Source of the DNA: JASJBU01 sp963790775
GTDB lineage: Bacteria; Pseudomonadota; Gammaproteobacteria; Chromatiales; Chromatiaceae
DNA: 64,000 nt
Reading direction: 5' to 3'
NCBI GenBank assembly: GCA_963790775.1
Contig: CAWBPR010000005.1
Coordinates: forward strand, 434,001-498,000
Shown here: piece by piece, positions 9,031 to 17,726 of the stretch
Position numbering within the stretch: the stretch's first letter is position 1
How the letters are laid out: every line of letters begins with the position of its first letter
Made by a program: the position numbers and the translations under genes
Notes under the pieces: model-generated
What the model saw: only the letters and a program-made list of their open reading frames with translations
What the model was told of the DNA's origin: nothing
Databases searched by the model: none

Positions 9031-9506
9031 CACTTATCCCGCAGGAATTGGTCGGGTGGTGCAGTCAGATGGTGCTGGAAACCGTCACCGATGAGATGAA
9101 TCTGATCATCGATCCTGACATACCGCCAGCCATTGATCGGATCATTCGAGCCAAAGGCGAGTTCCAGGTCATTCAGACGCAGCCGAATGGCGGGCGGCTG
9201 CAGACCAAATTCCGCCAGGCGTTCCAGGGGAGCGGGAAAACGCTGCAGGCTGGGGGTCCTGCAGAGCCCCAGGAGCTGTTCTATGCGAGTTGCATCGGCG
9301 GCTGCGCTTCCCAGCAGCCAGGCGCCGTTGTGCCTGGTGAGCAGGATCTCCCGGCCTGATCTGTCGCTTATCTGTATGCTCTGGATCTGTTCCGGCAGTA
9401 GATTCGTCAGGCTCGGCAAGGGCTCCGGCTGCAGCCGCCAGATCAGCAGTCCCAACAGGGCGGCCAGGCCAGACAATGCCAGATTGATAAGGCTGCGGCG
9501 GCTCAT
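9030..9506 (-). CDS. DUF4340-like membrane-anchored protein
   Basis: 158 residues. An N-terminal membrane anchor (LINLALSGLAALLGLLIW, residues 5-22) is followed by a soluble domain with the repeated pattern ISDRSGREILLTRHNGAWLL and FGLQPPAIRLRLND typical of DUF4340. Proteins of this type lie next to Gld-like ABC transporter genes, as here: it follows the auxiliary protein gene by one base and precedes mutM with a one-base overlap. It is shorter than most DUF4340 proteins, which often repeat the domain. The role in the transporter is not known. Confidence 0.75.
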   Translation of the reverse strand: MSRRSLINLALSGLAALLGLLIWRLQPEPLPSLTNLLPEQIQSIQISDRSGREILLTRHNGAWLLGSAAADATRIEQLLGLCRTPSLQRFPAPLERLAEFGLQPPAIRLRLNDLELAFGSNDPINGWRYVRIDDQIHLIGDGFQHHLTAPPDQFLRDK

Positions 9507-9507
9507 C

Positions 9508-10843
9508 TCAGGCCCGATTCCTGCGCCAGGAGATGATTCCGCCGGTAATCAACAGCAGCGAAGGTATCACCAGCAGCCAACCGAGGCCGATGACGCCGGT
9601 GAGCAGGGGGGAAAGATGCAGCGTACGGTCCTGTAACTCATTAGGGGGAATGCCGATCATCCGGTCATCCGCAGCCAGCCAGCGCACCAGGGACAGGCCC
9701 AGGTCCTGGTTCCCCGCATTCATCAGATAACTGTTGGAGAGGAAATCCCCATCCCCGATGACCACGATTCTCTGCTCCCGGTCCTGTCCCTGGCTGCTCA
9801 GGGCATAGCCGATGGTCAGCGGCCCGGACAGTTCGCCAAGTTCCGGATTGCGCTGGATCTCGCCCTTGAGCGGGCCGGTTTCATTCCAGGAGCGGCTCTG
9901 GGTCTGGAGCAGCGGGGTGCTGTGCCAGGCATCGGACGCTGTGATCGCCAGGGCTGCCGCATGAGGAAACAGGCTCAGGAGATCAAACCCACGGCTGGCA
10001 GCATGTGCCGGATAGTTGGATACCAGGGCGATCGCCGGGTTATCGATGCCGAGTTGCCTGACATTGGCGTCCACGATAGTGCCGGGCAGTCGTTTGATGC
10101 CCAGCAGATCGAGGAGTGGTTGTTGTGCAGCGAGGTTGTCGGGCTCCAGCAGCAGGAGTAGATTCCTGCCGCCTGCCAGATACTGCTTCACCTGCGCCAA
10201 TTCCCCATCCATGAGTGGTTTGTGAGGTGAGGCGATCACCAGCAGGCTGAGGTTTTCCGGCGGAGAAGGGGAGCTGGCCAGATCCAGCTCGACGACCTGG
10301 TAACCCTGTTGGGTGAGATGCTTGCCGAACTCCCCCAGGTCGTGGTTGGCGCTGCCGAGTCAGACTGCGTTCCCCGTGACCGCTCAGGCCGGCGATCCAG
10401 CGGGTATGGGTCTGCCGCAGGCGCTGGATTGCCCGGGTCAGGTGTTGCTCATCCAGACGTTGCAGGCGTTCTTCCCGGCCCTGGTAGCTCAGGAGCAGCT
10501 CACCGGAGAGGCTGATGCCCTGGCGGCGCGCCTCGTTTGGGTGCAGGGTGGGGTTGACAAAGTGAAACTGCAGATCAGGCTTGTATTGCTGATAACGTTC
10601 GAGGAAACGGCTGATCCGGGCCTGGAGTCCGGGCAGTTCCGCGATAAAAACGCGGATCTCGAGTGGACCGCTGGTGCGTTCCAGCACCGCGATGCTGGCT
10701 TCGCTGAGCGAGTGGCTGCTGTGGCGCGTCCAGTCCCACTGCAGCGGAAAAAGCTGGCTCAGCCAAAGCCCCAGTGTCGTTATGACCACCAGCAGCAGCG
10801 GCGGGATGAGCCTGTTGAGGCGCTGTGACAACCCTGCCATCAT
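9508..10843 (-). pseudogene. GldG-like ABC transporter auxiliary protein, frameshifted
   Basis: Two frames make one protein of about 444 residues. The 5' part (from 10843) has a membrane segment (LIPPLLLVVITTLGLWLSQL) and the segment SHSLSEASIAVLERTSGPLE typical of the ABC_transp_aux/GldG family. The 3' part has VIASPHKPLMDGELAQVKQY, LLLLEPDN, VVIGDGDFLSNSYLMNAGN, and a C-terminal membrane helix. The break is near 10362: removing one base from AGTCT[G]ACTC restores GHGERSLLGSANHDLGEFG, a conserved GHGE...NHDL block. Such proteins sit with ABC-2 permeases of the gliding or export type. Because both halves are well conserved, a sequencing indel is plausible. Confidence 0.8.
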
Positions 10844-11571
10844 GCGTCGCGCCTGCGATCCAGTTGATACAGCGCCAAGCCGAGAAAAAACAGCGTCAGG
10901 AGCAGGAAGTAGGCCAGGTCGATGCTGCGCACCAGCCCCAATTGCAGGTTGAGATAGTGGCCGGGCCAGGCGAGTCCATGCAGTATGCCCTGAACATCCC
11001 CGAGGCTCTCCTGCCCCAGCAGCGTGATGAGCAGCAGCGTGCCATAGCTTCCCGCCGCAGCCAGTCCAGGGGTTTCGCTCAGGGTGGAGAAATAGAGGCC
11101 GATGGCGCTGAAGCTGGCGCTCAACAGGGCCAGTCCGAGGGTAGTGGCGGCCAACAGACCCAGGTCGAGGGAGGCGCCGGCCATCAGGGACAGGCTGAGG
11201 GCCAGGGGCAGCAACACCAGCATCATTTGAAACGCCAGGATCCCCAGATACTTGCCGGACAGGATCTGGGTCAGGCTGATGGGGGCGCTCGACAACAGGC
11301 AGTAGCTGCCGCTGCGGAATGCCTCGCTGAACTGGCGCATGGTCAGTAATGGGGTGATGAACAGCATCAGCACTGCGGCAAAGCCATACAGTTGCAGACT
11401 GAGGGTATGGGTCAGCCCCGGGGTGGCCGCACCTGTGGCCAGCCCGGTAAATGTTTCCAGGGCCTCGAGCATCCGCCAGCTGAGCAGGAACAAGGCAACA
11501 GCCAGAATCACCCAGGGCAGCGCGGTACGCATCAGGCGTGAAAATTCCATCTGCGCCAGGCGCCAGATCAT
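10840..11571 (-). CDS. ABC-2 type transporter permease
   Basis: 243 residues with about six hydrophobic segments: LPWVILAVALFLLSW near the N-terminus, LYGFAAVLMLFITPLLTM, ILAFQMMLVLLPLALSLSLM, LLAATTLGLALLSASFSAIGL, AGSYGTLLLITLL, and a C-terminal AYFLLLTLFFLGLALYQL. The segment MRQFSEAFRSGSYCLLSSAP matches the cytoplasmic coupling region of GldF/NosY-like permeases. It overlaps both neighbours by four bases (ATPase upstream, auxiliary protein downstream), so the four genes form one operon on the minus strand. The substrate is unknown. Confidence 0.85.
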   Translation of the reverse strand: MIWRLAQMEFSRLMRTALPWVILAVALFLLSWRMLEALETFTGLATGAATPGLTHTLSLQLYGFAAVLMLFITPLLTMRQFSEAFRSGSYCLLSSAPISLTQILSGKYLGILAFQMMLVLLPLALSLSLMAGASLDLGLLAATTLGLALLSASFSAIGLYFSTLSETPGLAAAGSYGTLLLITLLGQESLGDVQGILHGLAWPGHYLNLQLGLVRSIDLAYFLLLTLFFLGLALYQLDRRRDA

Positions 11572-12483
11572 GCCCTGCGATCTCCAGTGGTCGCCTGCAT
11601 GAAAATCTGTTCCAGGCTGAGCGCTTCCGGGACCAGCTGCTTCAAGCCCCAGCCCTGCGCCACGATCTGGGCGGCGAGCTGAGTGGCGTCCGCCTGGGGT
11701 GTGAGCTGCAGATAAAAATAGTCACTGTGGAGCTGTTCCGCCTGCGCTACCGCAGGCAGGGCGACAAGCTGCTGCAGCTCGGGAGGCTTCGCCAGCAGTA
11801 CTTTCAGACAGGCGACCTCGGGTGGTGCGAGGTCGCCGCTATAGACTGTCTCACCATCCTGCAGAATGACCACTTGGTTACACAGGGCCTGGATCTCCGG
11901 CAGGATATGGCTGGAAATGATCACCCCGGCGTTCTCGGCAAGCATCCGAATCAACTCGCGCACCCCCCTGATCTGAGCAGGATCAAGACCATCGGTGGGT
12001 TCATCGAGGATAATCACCGAGGGTTGGTGCAGAATGGCCTGGGCGATCCCGACCCGCTGCTGGAACCCCTTTGAGAGGTTGCGGATCAGACGCTTGCCAA
12101 CCGCCTCCAGATCACAACGCTGCATGGCGTGCTGCACGGCATGCCTGATGCCTTTGCGCGGCAGGCGATGGAGCCGCGCGGCATCCGTGAGGAACTCAAT
12201 CACCCGCTGATCGGGGTGCAGTGGCGGCCTTTCCGGCAGATAACCCAGCTGTTGCTTCGCAGCGATGGGCTCGGACGACAGATCATGGCCGCAGATGTGA
12301 ATCGTTCCACGCGGTTGGGGAAAGATCACCGCAGAGCATGCGCAGGGCAGTGGATTTACCTGCTCCATTGGGACCGAGCAGGCCGAGGATAGCGCCGCGC
12401 CGCAATGACAGATCGAGGCCGTTAACCACGTAACGGCCGTTGTATGCACGGCTGAGTTGTTCAGTTTGTAATAGCGCCTCCAT
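11568..12483 (-). pseudogene. ABC transporter ATP-binding protein (GldA/CcmA-like), frameshifted
   Basis: About 304 residues when joined. The start MEALLQTEQLSRAYNGRYVV is at 12483, with Walker A GPNGAGKST in the first frame. The second frame carries LGYLPERPPLHPDQRV, the signature LSKGFQQRVG, Walker B VIILDEPTDGLDP and the switch histidine in SSHILPE. The break is near 12315; deleting one G (AAC[G]ATT), or the T of GCGTGG, restores SPTA...IHICGHDLS. It is the first gene of the ABC operon. The conserved motifs on both sides argue that the gene is or recently was functional. Confidence 0.82.
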
Positions 12484-12671
12484 CGGATGGCAAGATACCT
12501 TAATACAGGCTTGATGCAAAAGATACCGATTCGTCAAGCTCTATCATTCAGTGGCTCCTCGGCTTACTTTGTCTGATGAGAGTCATGGTTCTCTCTCTGC
12601 TCGGAGCGATCAAACCGGACAGCAAGATTAGCTAAACTAGACCAAGTTGGATTGATCAGCAGGAAATTGCC

Positions 12672-12875
12672 ATGCATCAGGTAAACATGCACGAAGCCAA
12701 GAGCCAGTTCTCCAAACTGGTCAACGAGGTCCAAGCGGGTGAAGAAGTCATCATTGCCAAGTCGGGCAAACCGGTCGCCAGACTGGTGCCTTACGTAGAG
12801 CGCAAAGAGCTGCGTCAACCGGGGCGGTGGCAGGGTCGGGTCTGGATCGCAGAGGACTTTGACGAAGCGCCTTAG
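12672..12875 (+). CDS. Phd/YefM-type antitoxin, apparently orphan
   Basis: 67 residues beginning MHQVNMHEAKSQFSKLVNEV, with EEVIIAKSGKPVARLVPY: the standard Phd/YefM DNA-binding antitoxin fold with the short C-terminal toxin-binding tail GRWQGRVWIAEDFDEAP. An AGGA sequence lies 8-11 bases upstream of the ATG. A PIN or Fic toxin normally follows within a few bases, but 12876-12982 contains no such ORF, so the toxin is missing or lies elsewhere. It may act as a regulator of a distant partner (inference). Confidence 0.85.
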   Translation: MHQVNMHEAKSQFSKLVNEVQAGEEVIIAKSGKPVARLVPYVERKELRQPGRWQGRVWIAEDFDEAP

Positions 12876-12982
12876 GCAATCATCGAGGTCTAGGATCTGA
12901 CCATTCTAAAGGCCTGAATTCTGATTGCCCTCTTTTCCCGCCTCAGTGACAATAGCCTCAGTAACGGGAAGGAGAAAAAAGG

Positions 12983-13324
12983 ATGACGGATAATTCACGC
13001 CTGGTCCGCTTCAAGCTGGATGAGGAAACCGAGGTGGTGTTCGAGACCGATCTGGCGCCGGATGGCAAGAAGAAATTGGTCAGCACCAAGGGTGGGGACG
13101 AGATACCCCTGGCCAAGCAGCCACTGGATAAGCTGGTGGGCAGGATCAAACCTGTCGCCGACATCCTGTTCGGCGCCCTCAAGGAGCTCAACACCCCGCA
13201 GGAGATCAACCTGGAGTTCGGCATCAAACTGGGCGGCAAGACCGGCATCGTCTTCGCCTCCGCCGAAACGGAATGCAACTTCAAGATCGGGCTGAAATGG
13301 ACCAACCCAAATCCCACCAGCTGA
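12983..13324 (+). CDS. Trypsin-co-occurring domain 1 (Trypco1) protein
   Basis: 113 residues beginning MTDNSRLVRFKLDEETEVVF and ending KWTNPNPTS. The pattern (short beta-rich start, then VGRIKPVADILFGAL, then EINLEFGIKLGGKTGIVFAS) fits the Trypco1 family of small proteins encoded next to trypsin-like peptidase conflict proteins. A strong Shine-Dalgarno (AAGGAG) lies just upstream. Its 3' end overlaps the start of the trypsin-NACHT gene by 28 bases, so the two are co-translated. In ternary conflict systems these small proteins are thought to be cleavage targets or regulators of the protease; that role here is inference. Confidence 0.78.
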   Translation: MTDNSRLVRFKLDEETEVVFETDLAPDGKKKLVSTKGGDEIPLAKQPLDKLVGRIKPVADILFGALKELNTPQEINLEFGIKLGGKTGIVFASAETECNFKIGLKWTNPNPTS

Positions 13325-16300
13325 CAGGTTACGGGGTCAGCGAAAGCACGGTCTGCATACAAGGTGAATCGACCGGCACGGGGGTGGCCATCAGCCCCCG
13401 GCATATCGCCACCTGCGCCCATGTGGTGCTCGATGCCTTGGGGTTGCCGCATGAACAGACCTCAGTCCCTCAAGGCACACTTCAGGTCAGCGTCCGGGAG
13501 GGAGGGCGAGAGCGACATCCCAAACTGCATATCCTGCCCCAATGGTGTCCGGTCGACGCGGGTGATATCGCTCTGCTGGAACTCGATCCAGATGAAGCCG
13601 ATCTGCTGCCCGCCTGCAGTCGGGTGCTCCGCGGTGATCAGTGGCCCAGGCAGACCGTGGACGTATTTGGTTATCCGGAGGGGTTCGATGAGGGTCAATG
13701 GGTCAGGCTGAGCTGCCACAACGCCGTCGACGATGGCACCATTCAGTGCTCGCCGCAGCGGGAGGGGGTCAGCGGCGGTTATAGCGGCGGTCCCGCCTTC
13801 GACGAAACAGGCAAACTCCTGGGGCTCGCGCGATCCATGCACCATCTTGATGAGCTGCGGAAATACGACTACATCATCCCCATCGGCCAGGTCCTAGAAC
13901 TCTTACCAGAACCCGACGCCCCCCGGCGACAACCTTACTTCGATCTGGCGATGGCATTCCGGCACGCATTGGATGTACATCCAACACAATTCAAAGCAGG
14001 AGTGAGTCACGCGCCGCCACACAGCCTGTCGGAATACCGCCTGAAGCGCCGGCTCTGGGACTGGGAGACTCAAGACCTCCGGCTGGATTTCACCCCTCTG
14101 CTGCTGTTGCTGGATGAAAAGCGACACAACGAATCCGCTGATGCACCTGGACCGCAACCCAAACCCTATGCCAACCTCAACGAGGTGCTGGATCAGGAGA
14201 TACACCCGGTCTTCCTGCTCAAGGGTGCGCCGGGCGGCGGCAAGACCACCCTGCTGAAGCGCCTGGCCTTCGATCTCTGTTCTCAGAAGGAGGACGACAG
14301 ACTGCCGATCTACATCGAGCTGGGTCGGCATAAGGGTGGCATGTCGCCGGGTGCCTGGCTGGATCAAGACTGGTGTAACACCTACCCGGATATGCCGGCC
14401 CTCGACGAGCTTGCAAGGGATCGCTCCATCCTCTGGCTGCTGGACGGTCTGAACGAGCTGCCTGACGAAGTCGACTCGCCTCGCGCTGATAAGATACTTG
14501 CCTGGCGCGACTGGCTGGCCACCCAGGCCGGATGCCACCGGGCGATTATCAGCTGCCGCAGTGCGGACTACCTGGGTAAGCTGGATGTCGTGGGGGACCT
14601 CGTGGTACCTCATCTGGAATTGCAGCCGCTGGATCTGCCGAAGATCGGCGAATTCCTCAACAACCGATCCACCCTGACCGCTACAACAGGCGGCGGATGC
14701 GGTCGAACACATCAAAAGTCGCGATCTGGTTCACCTCTACAATACCCCGCTGATGCTCACCCTGCTGGAGCAGGTTCTGACACCGGCGGGGGATTTTCCC
14801 GATGGTCGCGCCGATCTGTTCAGCGCCTATCTCTGCCGACTGATCGCCCGAGAGGGAGAAAAGCATGGCAGTTTGTTCGATCGACTCTTCAGCGAAGACG
14901 AGCTGACGGATTTCAGGGATGCCGCCCGCCCAAGCAACGGTGATGCCGGCCAGACAGCTTTTCGACTCAAACTCATCTGTCAACCGAACCACCTGTTTGA
15001 CGCCCTCAGCGATCAGGCCTATCAGCGTCAGCGCGCTGTGATTCGGGAAGAACGGCAGGAGGTGAGTTTCGAACGCATCCAATTGAGAAGCGCCCTGCGT
15101 GAAGCCTTCGGGGTTACCAAAGGCGATCTGATACTGAAAGCGGCCGAGGCACTGAATCTGCTGGTGGCCACAGAGGACCGCAAAGTCCTGCGCTTCCGCC
15201 ACCAGCAGTTTCAGGAGTTCTTCGCCGCCCGTCAGCTGGCGAATGGGGGTGAACTGGCTCTGGCCAGAGCCCCCCATCGACCGGATGAATTCCACCAATC
15301 CCTTGAGCAGATTCGCGCCAACATGCAGCCCTGGCAGGAGCTGCCCGGGGTGGACCGCAGCGGCTGGGAGGAGACCGCACTGATGGCTGCCGAACTGGCC
15401 GCCGACCGGGATGCGTTTGTGGACAAGCTGGCCGGGGTCAATCTGCCCCTGGCGGGGCAGTGCGCGGCCAATCTGGTCTCCCGCATCAACCGCTTCATAC
15501 CCCTGGCGGAAAGTCTGTTGGCGCGCATGCGCGATCCGCGCAGCGACTTGCGCGCCCGCATCGCCGCCGGTAAGGCCTTGGGGGAGATGCAGGCCCTGGA
15601 GGTGCTTGGCTATCAATCACTCAACGATTCCAGCGGAAGGCGCATCGCCTGGCTGCCTCCCACCGAGCCCATTCCGGGTGGTGAATACCGTTTCGGCAGT
15701 CGGGATGATCCCGACGCCGATGACGACGAGCAGCCCTTTTCTCAAAATCTGGAGCCCTTCCAACTCGGCCGCTATCCGGTTACCAATGCGGAGTGGGCCT
15801 GTTTCATCCGAGCCAAGGGTTATAAAAAAGCGGAGTTCTGGCGGGGACAGGTCTCGCAAGACTATCGGCTGCAAGGCTCGGCTCAAGCAGATATCCAGTT
15901 TTGGTTGTTAATTCGCGAAGCCTATGATCAAGGAACGCTTAGACAAATACTCGAAGATTCAAGCTGGGATGAGGGACAGCGAGAGCAAGTGCAGAAGACC
16001 GCTTCACTCGATACCAAAGACTGGGAAGCTCATCTAGAGCAACTGCGCAGTGAGACCGAGCCGGTCAGTGAACCCAGCCAATGGCGTGTGCTGCGTTTCA
16101 ATAATTCCCTGCAGCCGGTAGTGGGCATCTCCCTGTTCGAGGCGCTGGCCTATTGCCGTTGGTTGAGCGAACTCACTGGCGAGCATTACAGCCTGCCGGA
16201 CGAGCTGCAGTGGGAGGCAGCGGCCCGAGGCCGGGGCAAGGAACGCTTCCGCAGGTTGCGGAAGCTTTTTGGTGATCACGCACTTACTCCCCGCCGCTAT

Positions 16301-16670
16301 GCCTGGGGCAACCGCTTTCTACCGGATTTCTGCAACAGCCGCGATGTGCAGAATCGGGTGCAGGTGGGGGCCACCACCCCGGTGGGGCTGTATGCCGAGG
16401 GACAGACACCCGACACCGGCTTCTACGACCTTACCGGCAATGTCTGGGAGTGGACCCGCAGCGCCTATCGGGAGCAGCCACCCTATGATACCGAACTGCT
16501 GGACGGGTTGGAGGATGCCTCCCAGTCGCGTGTGGTGCGCGGCGGTGCCTGGGGCGATGATCCCCGCCTATGCGCGCGCCGCCTGTCGTTTTCACTGCTC
16601 ACCCGGCTACCGTGGCGACCTTCTGGGTTGTCGGTTGTGTGTGCTGCCCCCCTCGAAACCTGAATCCTGA
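13297..16670 (+). CDS. Trypsin-NACHT-FGE conflict protein, DGR target, frameshifted
   Basis: About 1,120 residues in three parts. (1) Trypsin-like protease, residues ~20-190, with the triad His in IATCAHVV, Asp in DIALLELD and Ser in GGYSGGPAF. (2) NACHT-type NTPase with Walker A GAPGGGKTT (~312) and Walker B LWLLDGLNELP (~380), then helical repeats. (3) FGE/SUMF1-like domain from ~785 (GGEYRFGSRDD, RYPVTNAEWACF, LPDELQWEAAARGR, GNVWEWTRSAY, RVVRGGAW), a C-type-lectin fold. The last 40 codons are the DGR variable repeat. One frameshift near 14695 (repairable at CG[G]ATG) splits it; a second indel near 16572 shifts the variable tail. With that second indel the literal stop is 16663; matched to the template frame it is 16670. 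Start ATG 13297 or 13273. Likely cytoplasmic. Confidence 0.85.
16526..16650 (+). repeat. DGR variable repeat (VR)
   Basis: The end of the FGE coding region matches the template at 16775-16901 at both flanks (GTGGTGCGCGGCGGTG on the left, CTGGGTTGTCGGTTGTGTGT on the right). It differs in between mainly where the template has A. The right-hand identical block plus the following CTGCCCC is where the initiation of mutagenic homology should lie. Codons for the ligand-facing residues of the lectin fold are the ones changed. Confidence 0.85.
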
Positions 16671-16739
16671 GGGCCGCGTAGCGGCGAACAGCGCTTGCAG
16701 GTTTGCACGGACCTTTGAATGAGTACACACTGATTACCT

Positions 16740-16757
16740 GCCGGGCGAAAGCCCGGC
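16740..16757. other. GAAA-tetraloop hairpin between VR and TR
   Basis: GCCGGGC, loop GAAA, GCCCGGC: a perfect seven-pair stem with a GNRA loop, located 17 bases before the template repeat. DGRs often carry a stable hairpin near VR that assists retrohoming; its exact role here is inferred from position. It has no T run, so it is a poor terminator. Confidence 0.5.
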
Positions 16758-16774
16758 GGGGCGCTCCGACAGCT

Positions 16775-16901
16775 GTCGCGGTGTGGTGCGCGGCGGTGTC
16801 CTGGAACAACAATCACCGTAATCTGCGCGCCGCCTATCGCAATTACAACTCACCCGACAACCGTAACAACAATCTGGGTTGTCGGTTGTGTGTGCTGCCC
16901 C
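16775..16901 (+). repeat. DGR template repeat (TR)
   Basis: This non-coding block is rich in AAC and AAT codon-like triplets (SWNNNHRNLRAAYRNY, then SPDNRNNNLGCRLCVLPH when read in frame). It aligns with the end of the FGE gene. AAY triplets at variable positions are the hallmark of a DGR template, since adenine-directed mutagenesis of AAY reaches many amino acids without making stops. Relative to VR it has an extra G near 16781 and an extra T near 16799. Confidence 0.87.
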
Positions 16902-17136
16902 ACCTGATTTTTTTTGCGGCTTGGGTGCGGTTGCAGGTCAATCGCACAGCGCCGGGCGCCGTGCAGGTCACCCCGGGGTTCCCTGCCGGTCACAGACCAA
17001 GGTTCGTGACCCAGGGCCAGCCGGCATTCAGGGCGCGGAGTGGTCCCGTCCGCGCCGGGTCATCCGGCCGGGCAGAGAGAAAGACCGGGCGCTTCCTGGG
17101 CCTTGGCCCCGAAGCGCCCACCATTTTCCTCGGCAG

Positions 17137-17496
17137 ATGGATGATAAGGCTAAGCAGGAGGGTTGCTGTCAGGATGCCTCTCAATCCCCTGGATCAGCTC
17201 ATCAAGCGCGAACTACGCTGCCCCGCCTCAGGTTGCACGCTTCCTCATCCCATCCAGCTTTGGTAGAGCAGGGCATACCTTGGCTTGGGTTTGTCGTCTA
17301 TCCCAATTATCGCCTGCTGAAGGCCCGCATGCGCCGAAGAGCCGGTAGGCGCATTGATACGATCTGGCGGGAGTACCGCGCGGGAAAGGCGACCTTTGCG
17401 GAACTGGATGCGGTGGTTCAGGGGTGGGTCAATTATCTGCGGTATGCGGACAGTTGGAATCTTCGTAAAACGCTGTTGGCGGAGATATTGGTCTGA
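17137..17496 (+). pseudogene. DGR reverse transcriptase, C-terminal remnant
   Basis: A continuous 119-codon frame ending at 17496. The last 75 residues (GIPWLGFVVYPNYRLLKARM, WREYRAGKATFAELDAVVQG, WVNYLRYADSWNLRKTLL) match the thumb/C-terminal end of DGR reverse transcriptases. Upstream, MDDKAK and LRLHASSSHPALVEQ look like degraded remains of the segment after the catalytic YxDD. The finger and palm domains, including YxDD and QGxxxSP, are not found between the template and this fragment; the 235 bases between them read as no gene. No accessory avd gene is visible. The element therefore cannot make its own polymerase here. Confidence 0.75.
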
Positions 17497-17520
17497 AATG
17501 GAATTTCAGCCGGATTTTTT

Positions 17521-17597
17521 GTAGGAGCGGGCCATGCCCGCGAAAATGGATTGTAGTATCGACAAGGGATTGTTCGCGCCCATGGGGCGCTCCTACA
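17521..17597. repeat. REP-type palindromic repeat
   Basis: GTAGGAGCGGGCCATGCCCG at the left and GCCCATGGGGCGCTCCTAC at the right form an imperfect inverted pair around a short spacer, a layout widely seen in gammaproteobacterial intergenic REP elements. It lies just after the reverse transcriptase remnant. The rest of 17498-17726 shows no gene. Confidence 0.65.
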
Positions 17598-17726
17598 GCT
17601 GATTGTTTCATTTCGCATCGCGGGATCGATGGCATTATGATAATCCATTGCTGGTGGGATGATGTGAGACTGAGCGTATTTCGAACGTTCCCAATTCTGT
17701 TCTTTGATTAAATTCCGGGTAGTGAC

